DNA from: Dictyoglomus thermophilum H-6-12 | Lineage (GTDB): Bacteria > Dictyoglomota > Dictyoglomia > Dictyoglomales > Dictyoglomaceae | Direction: 5' to 3' | Length of the DNA stretch: 64,000 bases | NCBI RefSeq assembly: GCF_000020965.1 | Contig: NC_011297.1 | Span: forward strand, 1,894,525 to 1,958,524 | Shown here: piece by piece, positions 18,091 through 26,752 of the stretch | Layout: every line of letters starts with the position of its first letter | Position numbering within the stretch: the first letter of the stretch is position 1 | Translations under genes and position numbers: made by a program | Notes under the pieces: model-generated | Told to the model about the DNA's origin: nothing | The model's database searches: none | Seen by the model: only the letters and a program-made list of their open reading frames with translations

Positions 18091-19233
18091 TTACGAGGGG
18101 AAGACTTTCTTCCCCTTTACCATGGTCATTTTTATGTTTAAATTTTCATCAAAAACATTAATATCTGCATCTTTACCTATATCTATACTTCCTTTTCTAT
18201 CTTCTATGCCAAGAAGTTTTGCAGGAGCATAGGAAGCCATAAAAACTGCATCTACAATGTCCATCCCTGTCATACTCATCATATTTTTTATAGCCCTATC
18301 CATAGTGAGAGTACTACCTGCAAGAGAGCCAGACTCAAGAACCGCTCTTCCATTTTTAACTATTACCTTCTGGCCTGAGAGCTTGTACTCTCCATCATCA
18401 AGTCCTGTAGCCATCATAGCATCAGTAACAAGTAAAATTTTTTCCTTAGATTTTAATTTAGTTACCATCTTTAGGATTACATCAGATAAATGATAACCAT
18501 CAACGATGACCTCTACACTTACATCATTAACAAGGGCATATCCCACAATTCCAGGATCCCTATGATGAAGAGGCCTCATACCATTAAAAAGGTGAGTAAT
18601 ATGGGAAAGTCCATTTAAAACTGCCTCCCTCATCACATCATACGATGCATCGGTATGTCCTGCAGAGATAATTACATTTCTTTCCTTAAGATATCTTATT
18701 ACTTTAAATTCTTTATCTTTTTCTGGGGCAATAGTCATTAACTTTAAATAAGGGGAATATAATTCCTCTAAAACCTCAATATTAGGCTCTAAAATATGCT
18801 CTTCAGGTTGAGCACCCTTGTACTTAGGATTTAAAAAAGGACCCTCTAAATGCATCCCCAAAACTCTTGCACCAGCTTTTTGGTTTTCTATATATCTTTC
18901 CAATTTTTTAACAGCCAACTTCATACTTGTTAGGGGGCCTGTTACTATAGTAGGTAAGAAACCAGTAACTCCTTTTGAAGCCAAAAAAGTTGTTATCTTT
19001 TCTATATCGGAGTAATCACAATCTAAAAAATCCTCTCCAACAGCTCCATGAATGTGGACATCAATAAATCCTGGAGAAATATAAAAATTACTAAAATCAT
19101 AATCTACTTTATCTATACTACTTTCCCTTTTTTCTCCTATATGTACTATCCTACCATTCTCAATCTTTAAGAATCCATTCTCTAAAATTCTATCTTTTAA
19201 TATTACTTTTCCCAAAATAACAATACTACTCAT
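18091..19233 (-). CDS. nagA: N-acetylglucosamine-6-phosphate deacetylase
   Basis: This 380-residue amidohydrolase removes the acetyl group from GlcNAc-6-phosphate to give glucosamine-6-phosphate. Metal and catalytic motifs are H60/H62 in DVHIHG, E130 in MHLEGPFLNPKYKGAQ, the ISAGHTDA histidine, the SHITHLFNGM histidine, and the aspartate in LVTDAMMATG. It starts with ATG immediately after the stop of the SIS gene, with GAGGTT in that gene's end. No nagB is in the window, and the SIS protein upstream is an open candidate for a linked step. Confidence 0.93.
   Translation of the reverse strand: MSSIVILGKVILKDRILENGFLKIENGRIVHIGEKRESSIDKVDYDFSNFYISPGFIDVHIHGAVGEDFLDCDYSDIEKITTFLASKGVTGFLPTIVTGPLTSMKLAVKKLERYIENQKAGARVLGMHLEGPFLNPKYKGAQPEEHILEPNIEVLEELYSPYLKLMTIAPEKDKEFKVIRYLKERNVIISAGHTDASYDVMREAVLNGLSHITHLFNGMRPLHHRDPGIVGYALVNDVSVEVIVDGYHLSDVILKMVTKLKSKEKILLVTDAMMATGLDDGEYKLSGQKVIVKNGRAVLESGSLAGSTLTMDRAIKNMMSMTGMDIVDAVFMASYAPAKLLGIEDRKGSIDIGKDADINVFDENLNIKMTMVKGKKVFPS
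18097..18115. terminator. Shared bidirectional hairpin at the GH20/nagA convergence
   Basis: GGGGAAGA-CTT-TCTTCCCC is a perfect 8-bp stem with TTT following on the plus strand. It lies inside the last codons of nagA, so the GH20 terminator is encoded within nagA's reading frame. On the minus strand the U-tract is poor. Confidence 0.55.
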
Positions 19234-19956
19234 TTAGAAACCTCTAACCCTTTCTCTATAAACCTCTATCAACTTTTCATTTATCTCCTGATTCTTACTA
19301 CTAATAGGAACTCTAAAGACAGGAGGAATAATACCTATATTTTCAATTTTATAAATCACTTCAGTAAAAATATCATTGATCACTAAAAGAGGAATTAAAA
19401 CTCCTAAAGGACCCACCTTTATATCTCTATTCTCTTCTAAGGCCAAGAGGAGCTCATCGGAAGGACCAGGCACCAAAATAGCAAGATCGACAAGATCTTT
19501 TAAATTCTTTTTAGATGAATGTTTTGAAGTTTTTGCTGAATTTTCTTTATTAATAATCCCTATAGTAAAGATGCCTTTTTTCTTTAACTCAAGGCATACA
19601 TCAATAGCAACAAGATCTCTGCCACTATATGAGGCTATATAAAAAATATCATTCTCCTTTACATTAATATTAGCAATTAAGCTTTTACCGTATCCTTCAT
19701 TCTTTTCAAGATAATTAGCCCTGTAAATACTCTCAGAATATAGCGTACTTAAATCTAAAAGAGGATTTATACAAGCCAGAGCACCAGGCTTAAAAAATAG
19801 TTCCATAGGGATAACATTATAATGACCATAACCTAAAATATGTATTATTCCTCCATTTTTAATAGCTTCAACGGTTTTATCGACTGCTTTTTGAAAATTG
19901 TTACTCTCCTTATCTAATTCCTCTAAAAGACTAATTAAAGATTTTAGATACCTCAT
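19234..19956 (-). CDS. SIS-domain sugar-phosphate-binding protein
   Basis: This 240-residue single-SIS-domain protein resembles the UPF0309 type. The SIS core begins near GGIIHILGYGHYNVIPMELFF; IASYSGRDLVAIDVCLELKKKG is the phosphosugar-binding Ser/Gly loop and following helix. It may be an isomerase, deaminase or sensor for an amino-sugar phosphate. Its fixed position directly upstream of nagA argues for a GlcNAc-6-P or related substrate. A TATAAT five bases before the ATG could provide an internal, nearly leaderless start; the only ribosome-site candidate is a weak GGTG. Confidence 0.78.
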   Translation of the reverse strand: MRYLKSLISLLEELDKESNNFQKAVDKTVEAIKNGGIIHILGYGHYNVIPMELFFKPGALACINPLLDLSTLYSESIYRANYLEKNEGYGKSLIANINVKENDIFYIASYSGRDLVAIDVCLELKKKGIFTIGIINKENSAKTSKHSSKKNLKDLVDLAILVPGPSDELLLALEENRDIKVGPLGVLIPLLVINDIFTEVIYKIENIGIIPPVFRVPISSKNQEINEKLIEVYRERVRGF

Positions 19957-19962
19957 AACTTA

Positions 19963-21612
19963 TTATAACACCATTTGGTCAAGTAAATTAATTAATCTTT
20001 TCCTTTGCAACTTGTTATCAAGGTAATAAATAGAAAGAATTAAAGGCGTCTTTTTAAGTTGATAATATTTTAAAAACTTTTCAGGAAAGTAATTAGATTC
20101 AGGTTCCATTTCCCATTTTAAATTGTATCTTACATAATTTCTTACAAAGACATCTATAAGATTTCTATCTTTCTCCTCTAACTCAAGGTACCTTTTTATA
20201 AAATCTACTCTCCTTTTTTCAGAAATCACATTAATAAATTTAAGAACTAAGCATTTTCTTGCCTCTATTATTGGATCTACTCTGAAAATTCTATTTAAAA
20301 ATTCCATAAGGTATAAATCCTCATCTACTATCCTCAAAAAGCCTTCAAAATCTCTTTCCATAATTTTTACCAAACTCCCGATATCATTGTCTCTTTTAAA
20401 ATAATCCCTATTAATAAGACTCATATAAGTTGAGACCACGCCAATTATCCTTTCTCCAGTAGAGAGTTTAATAAATTTATCTCTATTTTTCCCAAAATAT
20501 TCTTTCCTTATCTTCTCTTTGAAAAATTCATTAACTATAGGAAAGGGAGCTTCAAATAAATCAATATTCTCTCTATATTTTTCCATAATTTTTCTTATAG
20601 TATTTCCCTTTATCTTTAATGTTCGACCTCTAAGCAAGTTTGAAAGATTTGTCTTCGTAATTTTCAACTCCTCTGAAAGTGTGCTTAAGTTCTTACCTTG
20701 AAAAAGCTTTTTTAGGTAATTTCTTACTTCATCAGTATTTTCATAAACATCTATGTTTAAATTTATTTTTCTAACATCAAAAAATTCTTTAAGCGTCTTA
20801 TAGTGCTCCTTTGTTCCCCAACCTTTCCCTTCAGGAAGTTTCCCATAAAGAGTAACCACCATATCTCTCATATTAAAAACATCTTCTCTTTTTAACTTCC
20901 TTTGAATATGAAAAAGGGTATCAACAACAAAAAAACCACTTTCTATGTTTTCTCGAAAGTATCCCAAATAGTATAAGGCACCTTCTGCAAGCTTTAGAGC
21001 AAATAAGGGATGTCTATCCCTTAAACACCATGCAGAATTGTTTAAAGAGTATATCAAGCCTGTGGGATGAGGTATATCTCTTGCTATCTTAATGCTTTGG
21101 AAATAATATTTTATCGCCTTCGATAAATTTCCCCGCTTATTCTCTTCGTTAGCTTTATTAAAAAGCATAAATAGATAAGTAGTCTTGTCCTCCACATAAT
21201 CTCTGCTCCATAATCTTACCTTTGATACACCACTATAAGAAATGTTACTTATAGAATAACTCCAAAGAGTAGGTGCAATAATTCTTCTTGCGAGAAGGGG
21301 TATTTTAAAAAAGTTCTTTCTTAACTCATCAAAAATCTTATCTGCAGACTCATCTTTTACAAGCTTTGATAAGTATAAAAGCTCTGCTTGCAATAAATAG
21401 AATAGAGTTAAATTATCCTCTGCCTTTTTCAGAGATTTCTTTATAATTTCTAAACTTTTATTCCATTCTCCTCTCCACTTATATTTCTGAGCAACAAAAT
21501 AATGATGCCAATCCTCTGGCAATTTCTCCTCTAAAACAAGGTTTAAAAAAGGCTTTGAAAAATTGCCATATTTAAATAAAATATAAGCAATAATAGGCAC
21601 TTTTTTATACAT
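19963..21612 (-). CDS. TPR-like protein with a central helix-turn-helix, putative regulator
   Basis: This 549-residue protein does not match a family I know. The N-terminal half consists of helical pairs resembling tetratricopeptide repeats (about 36-70, 145-180, 185-220). A segment at about 308-345 (LSTLSEELKITKTNLSNLLRG) has the pattern of an XRE-type helix-turn-helix, and the rest is helical. It heads an operon with the SIS gene and nagA (6-bp gap) and is divergent from a short secreted-peptide gene. Peptide-responsive regulators of the RRNPP group also combine TPRs with an HTH, but there the HTH is N-terminal, so the comparison is only suggestive. The ATG has no ribosome site. Confidence 0.65.
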   Translation of the reverse strand: MYKKVPIIAYILFKYGNFSKPFLNLVLEEKLPEDWHHYFVAQKYKWRGEWNKSLEIIKKSLKKAEDNLTLFYLLQAELLYLSKLVKDESADKIFDELRKNFFKIPLLARRIIAPTLWSYSISNISYSGVSKVRLWSRDYVEDKTTYLFMLFNKANEENKRGNLSKAIKYYFQSIKIARDIPHPTGLIYSLNNSAWCLRDRHPLFALKLAEGALYYLGYFRENIESGFFVVDTLFHIQRKLKREDVFNMRDMVVTLYGKLPEGKGWGTKEHYKTLKEFFDVRKINLNIDVYENTDEVRNYLKKLFQGKNLSTLSEELKITKTNLSNLLRGRTLKIKGNTIRKIMEKYRENIDLFEAPFPIVNEFFKEKIRKEYFGKNRDKFIKLSTGERIIGVVSTYMSLINRDYFKRDNDIGSLVKIMERDFEGFLRIVDEDLYLMEFLNRIFRVDPIIEARKCLVLKFINVISEKRRVDFIKRYLELEEKDRNLIDVFVRNYVRYNLKWEMEPESNYFPEKFLKYYQLKKTPLILSIYYLDNKLQRKRLINLLDQMVL

Positions 21613-21623
21613 AGTATAAATTT

Positions 21624-21632
21624 ATTATATCA
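21624..21632 (-). promoter_or_regulatory. Extended -10 promoter of the TPR/HTH gene
   Basis: On the minus strand TGATATAAT is a perfect extended -10 whose hexamer ends 11 bases before the ATG at 21612. The transcript would have only about five untranslated bases, so the gene is effectively leaderless. Confidence 0.5.
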
Positions 21633-21659
21633 GAAATCATTGTAAAAATCTTATAATCT

Positions 21660-21700
21660 GAGTTTCCCATTAAAAAGTTTTTTAAACTATCGAGAAACTC
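21660..21700. repeat. Nested inverted repeats in the divergent control region
   Basis: GAGTTTC (21660-21666) and GAAACTC (21694-21700) form an outer pair. AGTTT/AAACT (21676-21680 and 21684-21688) form an inner pair with nearly the same centre. They lie between the TPR/HTH promoter and the peptide promoter, where an autoregulator could bind. Confidence 0.4.
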
Positions 21701-21722
21701 TCAAAATAAAAGTTTTTACGGA

Positions 21723-21750
21723 TGGACATAATTTGATTATCAAATAAAAT
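21723..21750 (+). promoter_or_regulatory. Promoter of the secreted-peptide gene with a palindromic operator candidate
   Basis: TGGACA (-35, 21723-21728) and TAAAAT (-10, 21745-21750) each match consensus at five of six positions with a 16-bp spacer. The spacer is occupied by ATTTGATTATCAAAT (21731-21745), a perfect 7+1+7 palindrome. A protein bound there would block polymerase. The predicted leader is about 39 nt. Confidence 0.5.
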
Positions 21751-21795
21751 CCCTTATCCTTAAAGACAAGAATCCTAAAAGGGAGGTATATAAAA

Positions 21796-21936
21796 ATGAA
21801 AAAGATAATTGCAATTATTATAATAGTTGTTCTAACTTTATTGAACGCTGTGTTAGCAGATGAAGTTATAATTGCAAATCAAACTTGTATTTCCAAACCA
21901 CCAGTAGAAATTGTAGTAGAGACATCCTCCAAATAA
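21796..21936 (+). CDS. Short secreted peptide precursor, 46 residues
   Basis: This small gene has a strong GGGAGG site nine bases before its ATG, its own promoter and a strong terminator, so it looks like a genuine monocistronic unit. The product begins with two lysines and a long isoleucine/valine-rich hydrophobic stretch, with a likely signal-peptidase site after AVLA at residue 21. The predicted mature peptide is 25 residues, starts DEVIIANQTC, and contains one cysteine (position 31 of the precursor) and a Pro-Pro pair. It could be a signalling peptide, a toxin-like peptide or a small envelope protein. I know no homologue. Confidence 0.6.
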   Translation: MKKIIAIIIIVVLTLLNAVLADEVIIANQTCISKPPVEIVVETSSK

Positions 21937-21945
21937 GCTGAGGGG

Positions 21946-21987
21946 GGAGGGGGGCCCGTTAAGGGTTTCCCTCCTTTTTTTATTTTT
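21946..21987 (+). terminator. Terminator of the peptide gene with an unusual G-run
   Basis: GGAGGG (21946-21951) pairs with CCCTCC (21969-21974), enclosing a small CCC/GGG hairpin, and is followed by TTTTTTTATTTTT. The 5' side contains GGGGGGAGGGGGG (21942-21954), striking in such AT-rich DNA. Confidence 0.75.
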
Positions 21988-22025
21988 ATGAAAATTTTCA
22001 TCATGCAAAAATTTAAAAATCTGAG

Positions 22026-22031
22026 TAAAAT
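22026..22031 (+). promoter_or_regulatory. -10 box for the receptor/HD-GYP gene, probably leaderless
   Basis: TAAAAT matches the -10 consensus at five positions and lies eight bases before the ATG at 22040. No Shine-Dalgarno sequence precedes that ATG. No convincing -35 was found. Confidence 0.4.
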
Positions 22032-22039
22032 AAAAATAA

Positions 22040-24352
22040 ATGAAGAAATTATTTTCAATAATTTTAATAATAATTATAATTACCTCTCTATCCTTAGGTG
22101 AAGAGAATAATACCCTTATCTTAGCCGGAGATTTTAATTTACCACCTATAGAGTATTTGGATTCACAAGGCGTTCCTAAGGGTTTTGCAGTAGATATTGT
22201 TAATGAACTTTCCAAAAAAATAAACAAAAAAATAGAAGTAAAACTTGTACCCTGGAATGATGCAGTAGAGCTCTTAAATACAGGTAGAGTAGATGGCATA
22301 GAGTTTATGAGAGTTACCGAGGAAAGAAAAAAGAGATACGACTTTATAACCTATTTAGAAAGTTTTAGTGTGATTGTTGTACCTGTTAACTCTACCATAC
22401 ATAACTTTATGGACTTGAAGGAAAGAAAAGTAGGAGTATTTAATCTTGATGTAGCTCAACTCTTCCTTAGAGATATTACTCAAACCATTTCTTACAAATC
22501 TTCCTACGAGGTACTTTTAGGAGTACTAAGAGGAGAGGCAGATGCTGGAGTTATCAATTATTATACAGCTAAATGGCTTATTACCCAGAATAATTGGAAC
22601 GATAAATTGAAAATTCTTCCTGACAAATTATTTACAAACTACGCTGGAATTGCCCTTCCTAAAGGAAGCCCTTACTTTTTAATCCTTAAAAAAGGAATAG
22701 ATGAAATAATAAAATCCCCCCAATATATATATCTTTTACAAAAATGGTTTGGTGAAGAAGTACTCTTAAGGCTTGAAATAAAAAAGAAAGAAAGCCAAAC
22801 CCAATGGCTTTTAACTCTCCTTTCAATACTACTTTTTATATCTCTTGTAATTTTCCTTAGCAGAAGGTACTTAAAAAAAGAAGTAGAGAGACAAACTTTT
22901 GAGATAAGGAAACTTCTTGAAGAAAACAAGAAAAAATATGAAGAGTTGAGAATAGGATATAACTTTTTAAAGGAAATCTCTACAAAAAATATACAAGAAT
23001 TGGAAAAAACCTTCTATGAGGAATTAAATAGACTTTTTCCTGAAAATAACATAAGACTATTAAAAAGAATAAACAGTGAATTTATAAATCTATATCCAAA
23101 ACAAGATCAGCTAAAAATAAAAATGGAAGATTTAGAGATAGACAAATCCCAAAAAGTATATATAGACATAGAAAACAAAATTCAATATGTAATCTGTTAT
23201 GAAAAAGAAATACCTGAGGGACTATTTGATCTTCTTATAGAGGAATTCAAACATGTTATTGAAAAAACAACCCTAATAGAAAAATTAGAAAAAGAAAAGG
23301 AAGTTTCAGAGCTTATTGATCTTTTTTCAGAAAAAACAGAAAAAGTAACCCCACTTGGGAGCATCCTGAAAAGAGTTCTAAATATATTAGATGCGGATGC
23401 AGGTTCCATAATGGGATATGATGAGGATGATAATGTACTAAGGATTGTTGCAAGTTTTGGTCTCCCCCAAGAAGTAGTAGAAAATACTGTATTAAGAATG
23501 GGGGAGGGTATAGCTGGTTGGGTGGCTCAACATAGAGAACCTTTAATCTTAGAAGATGTTTATAAGGACAAAAGATTTGTTATAATTGAACCTCGTTTTA
23601 ATATAAAATCTTCTATATGTTATCCCTTAATTTATAACAACAAATTAGTAGGAGTTTTAAACATAAATAGCTTAAAAGATTTTAAAAAATTCGATAAAAA
23701 TGATTTAGCAATGGTAGAAAAAATAGCTTCTGTTATTGCCTACTTACTTTACAAAGAGGAATTAGAACAGAGAATACATAGATTAAACAAAGAATCATTA
23801 ATTGTACTTGTAGAGATGATTGATGCAAGAGACCCCTATACAGGAGGACACTCAAGAGAAGTAAGAAACATAGCAGTAGACTTTGGTAAATATATAGGTC
23901 TAAAAGAGGAAGAGTTAAAAATCTTAGAATATGCGGGATATCTACATGATATTGGAAAAATAAAAGTTCCTGATTATATTTTAAAAAAGCCAGGAAAACT
24001 CTCGGATGAAGAGTTTATGATAATGAAAATGCATCCCGTATGGGGTGAAGAAATACTTAAGAATGTCTCTGCTTTTAGAGAAATTGGAAAATTAATAAGA
24101 TACCATCATGAAAGATGGGATGGAAGAGGATATCCTGATGGACTCTCTGGAGAAGAAATACCTTTTTATTCAAGAATTCTTACCCTTGCAGACAGTTTTC
24201 AAGCAATGACCGCATATAGACCGTACAAAAAGAGATTAGCTATCGAAGAGGCAATTGAAGAAATAAAAAAATGTAAAGGCTCCCAATTTGATCCAAACCT
24301 TTCGGATTACTTTATAGAGATGATTATAAAAAGTAAAGTAAAAATTACTTAG
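22040..24352 (+). CDS. Periplasmic-binding, GAF and HD-GYP sensor protein
   Basis: This 770-residue transmembrane receptor has a signal sequence (1-19), a family-3 solute-binding domain outside the cytoplasmic membrane (about 24-243), a membrane helix (about 256-274), a coiled region, a GAF domain (about 435-570) and an HD-GYP phosphodiesterase domain (about 590-765). The HD-GYP residues are intact: H603, H635-D636, HH 688-689, and GYP 696-698. It should couple an extracellular small ligand, such as an amino acid or peptide, to breakdown of c-di-GMP. The gene follows the secreted-peptide gene by about 100 bp and overlaps the convergent COG2403 gene by 8 bp. The start has no ribosome site and a -10 box eight bases upstream. 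Confidence 0.87.
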   Translation: MKKLFSIILIIIIITSLSLGEENNTLILAGDFNLPPIEYLDSQGVPKGFAVDIVNELSKKINKKIEVKLVPWNDAVELLNTGRVDGIEFMRVTEERKKRYDFITYLESFSVIVVPVNSTIHNFMDLKERKVGVFNLDVAQLFLRDITQTISYKSSYEVLLGVLRGEADAGVINYYTAKWLITQNNWNDKLKILPDKLFTNYAGIALPKGSPYFLILKKGIDEIIKSPQYIYLLQKWFGEEVLLRLEIKKKESQTQWLLTLLSILLFISLVIFLSRRYLKKEVERQTFEIRKLLEENKKKYEELRIGYNFLKEISTKNIQELEKTFYEELNRLFPENNIRLLKRINSEFINLYPKQDQLKIKMEDLEIDKSQKVYIDIENKIQYVICYEKEIPEGLFDLLIEEFKHVIEKTTLIEKLEKEKEVSELIDLFSEKTEKVTPLGSILKRVLNILDADAGSIMGYDEDDNVLRIVASFGLPQEVVENTVLRMGEGIAGWVAQHREPLILEDVYKDKRFVIIEPRFNIKSSICYPLIYNNKLVGVLNINSLKDFKKFDKNDLAMVEKIASVIAYLLYKEELEQRIHRLNKESLIVLVEMIDARDPYTGGHSREVRNIAVDFGKYIGLKEEELKILEYAGYLHDIGKIKVPDYILKKPGKLSDEEFMIMKMHPVWGEEILKNVSAFREIGKLIRYHHERWDGRGYPDGLSGEEIPFYSRILTLADSFQAMTAYRPYKKRLAIEEAIEEIKKCKGSQFDPNLSDYFIEMIIKSKVKIT

Positions 24353-25664
24353 TTCTTTCCTTTACCCAACTCTCAATTAGCTTTTCTAAGGCTCTTTCTT
24401 CATAATCCTCATATTCATAAAATACCCTTATAACTTTTTTTCTAATCTCAATCACCCTTCTCAAATCAACAGGAGTACCAATTATCACATACTCACAATC
24501 AGATCTATCAATAGTCTCCTCAAGCTCCCTAAGTTGCTCTTTATTATAACCAAGAGCAGGAAGCACCTCCTTTAGATGCGAATACTTCTCATAAGCCTCC
24601 TTAATGCTACCCACAGCATATTCCCTTGGATCCACTATTATTGCTCCTCTCTCTTTTGCAAAGAGATAACCTGCTCCAAAGGGCATCTCTCCATGAGTGA
24701 CGGTAGGCCCATCTTCCACCACAAGTACTCTCTTGTTTTTTATGTCTTCTTCTTTTTCTGCCTTAATAGGTGATTTAGCATATACTATTTTACATTTCTT
24801 ATTTTTCTTCCTTATATTCTCCACCACTTCTTCAATCTTCTCCTTTGGAGCAGTATCAACCTTATTCACCACAACAATATCTGCAAGGATTAAATTGACC
24901 TCTCCAGGATAATAGGAGATTTCATGCCCAGCTCTGTAAGGATCTACAACAGTAATATAAAGATTAGGCTTATAAAAAGGAAAATCATTATTGCCTCCAT
25001 CCCATACAATCACATCAGCCTCTTTTTCAGCTTCCTTTAATATCTCTTCATAATCCACACCTGCATAAACCACCGCCCCTTGCCTTAAATGAGGCTCATA
25101 TTCCTCTCTCTCCTCAATGGTACATTCATAAGTATCAAGATCTTCCATCTTCTCAAATCTTTGAATCTTCTGTCTTAAAAGATCTCCATAGGGCATAGGA
25201 TGTCTAACAACCACCGTTTTAAGACCCATTCCTCTCAATAATCTCACCACATACCTTGTGGTTTGACTCTTTCCAGAACCTGTCCTCACTGCACATATGG
25301 CAATCACAGGTTTCGTACTTTCAAGCATAGTCTCTATACCTAATAATTTGAAGTCAGCTCCTAAAGAAAGTATCATACTTGCTTTCTGCATCACATAATT
25401 ATAGGAAACATCACTATAGGAAAAGATTACTTCATCCACTTTGTATTCTTCAATTAATTCTGAAAGCCTATCTTCAGAAAATATAGGTATTCCATTAGGA
25501 TAAAGGTCTCCCGCAAGTTCTTTAGGATAAACCCTATTCTCAATACCAGGAATTTGAGTAGCAGTAAAAGCAACCACCTCATAGTTAGGGTTATGCTTAA
25601 ATAATACATTGAAATTATGAAAATCCCTACCTCCAGCCCCCATAATAATTACTCTTTTTCTCAT
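24345..25664 (-). CDS. COG2403-type P-loop protein (cyclic 2,3-diphosphoglycerate synthetase-like)
   Basis: This 439-residue cytoplasmic protein has an N-terminal Rossmann-like part (MGAGGRDFHNFNVLF), a P-loop RTGSGKSQTTRYV at about 127-139, and a GTPase-like VVNKVDTA base-recognition motif. This layout matches the predicted GTPases of COG2403, often annotated as cyclic 2,3-diphosphoglycerate synthetase; that activity is proven only in a few archaea and is doubtful here. It overlaps the upstream racemase gene by four bases (ATGA), and AAGGAGGTAG precedes the start. The operon suggests a step in amino-acid metabolism instead. Confidence 0.75.
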   Translation of the reverse strand: MRKRVIIMGAGGRDFHNFNVLFKHNPNYEVVAFTATQIPGIENRVYPKELAGDLYPNGIPIFSEDRLSELIEEYKVDEVIFSYSDVSYNYVMQKASMILSLGADFKLLGIETMLESTKPVIAICAVRTGSGKSQTTRYVVRLLRGMGLKTVVVRHPMPYGDLLRQKIQRFEKMEDLDTYECTIEEREEYEPHLRQGAVVYAGVDYEEILKEAEKEADVIVWDGGNNDFPFYKPNLYITVVDPYRAGHEISYYPGEVNLILADIVVVNKVDTAPKEKIEEVVENIRKKNKKCKIVYAKSPIKAEKEEDIKNKRVLVVEDGPTVTHGEMPFGAGYLFAKERGAIIVDPREYAVGSIKEAYEKYSHLKEVLPALGYNKEQLRELEETIDRSDCEYVIIGTPVDLRRVIEIRKKVIRVFYEYEDYEERALEKLIESWVKERTK

Positions 25665-26749
25665 AGATCTACCTCCTTGTAGATCTTTTTCACAAAAGGA
25701 GAAGTAAAAGCCTGCAGTAGAGCAGAATAATTCAAAGAAAAGCTTATGCTATCCCCCACTTTCAAATCATCTCTCTCAGAAATATCTACAACAGTATAAT
25801 CTGAAGTAGCCCCTAAGACTTCCACCCCTAAAATTTCTGGTTTTATGCCCTCAGGATCTATATCTTGTCTTCCAAAATTAAGAATAGCTCTTTTTCTTAC
25901 ACCCCTTGCCTTAAAGGATGGTTTATGCCCAAAGGCATCCTCCCCAATAACTCCCCAGGGGACAGAAGGCTTCTCTTTTACCTCCAAAATCTCTCCTATA
26001 AACCTAAAAGTATCAGTTCTTGCTCCAGGAATAACTTTTCTATATGCTGTTTCTCTCCCTAACATAATTCCTTCGCCAATTCTTAAATGATTTACTCCCA
26101 AAGGTATCTTCCCCTTAAAAAGGAGAGGAATAGTGCTAGAATTTCCTCCAGAAACAATAGCAAAAGAGATATTAAACTTCCTTTTCAAATCATCAACAAT
26201 TTCTATAAAATCCATATACTTTTCTTCGGTAGGAATAACACCTCCAAAACAAGTAAAGTTAGTTCCGACCCCAAAAAGTTCAAGATTCTTCATTTTCAAA
26301 ACTTCCCTAACAACAAAATAAAGTTCTTCTCTATTCCATATACCCTCTCTTATATCTCCCATCTCTACCATAATTACTACTCTATGCTTCTTTTTAAGTT
26401 TTTCGCCAGCCTCATTCAAAGCCCTAAGAGTTGATAACTCTGAGTTTAGAGAAATATCTGCATACTTTATTTCCTCCTCTACCTGAGAAAGACAAGGAAG
26501 TCTTATAAGGGTAAAATTAGTATTTAAATTACTTTCCTTCATTCTCTTTATACTCTCAATTCTTGAATCAGAGATTCCAAATACTCCAGCCTCAACAAGA
26601 ACCTCTGCAATCTTTGGATCTCCAAGAGATACCTTCGTGACCCCATCAATTAAAATTCCATAATCTCTCCCTTTTTCTACTATTATCTTTGCATTATGAT
26701 AGATTGCAGGAAGATTTATCTCTAAATAAGGAGAACATATATTATCCAT
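25661..26749 (-). CDS. PLP-dependent amino-acid racemase, ornithine racemase-like
   Basis: This 362-residue alanine-racemase-fold protein matches the COG3457 group, which includes clostridial ornithine racemase. YLEINLPAIYHNAKII opens the barrel, and the PLP lysine is K39 in GVTKVSLGDP. Later GVGTNFTCFGG and VSGGNSSTIPLL are family-specific segments near the phosphate pocket. Possible roles are D-ornithine or D-lysine supply for peptidoglycan, or ornithine catabolism. The substrate is not readable from the sequence. The ATG follows GGAGGTAATTT, three bases after the EamA transporter gene. Confidence 0.82.
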   Translation of the reverse strand: MDNICSPYLEINLPAIYHNAKIIVEKGRDYGILIDGVTKVSLGDPKIAEVLVEAGVFGISDSRIESIKRMKESNLNTNFTLIRLPCLSQVEEEIKYADISLNSELSTLRALNEAGEKLKKKHRVVIMVEMGDIREGIWNREELYFVVREVLKMKNLELFGVGTNFTCFGGVIPTEEKYMDFIEIVDDLKRKFNISFAIVSGGNSSTIPLLFKGKIPLGVNHLRIGEGIMLGRETAYRKVIPGARTDTFRFIGEILEVKEKPSVPWGVIGEDAFGHKPSFKARGVRKRAILNFGRQDIDPEGIKPEILGVEVLGATSDYTVVDISERDDLKVGDSISFSLNYSALLQAFTSPFVKKIYKEVDL

Positions 26750-26752
26750 AAA

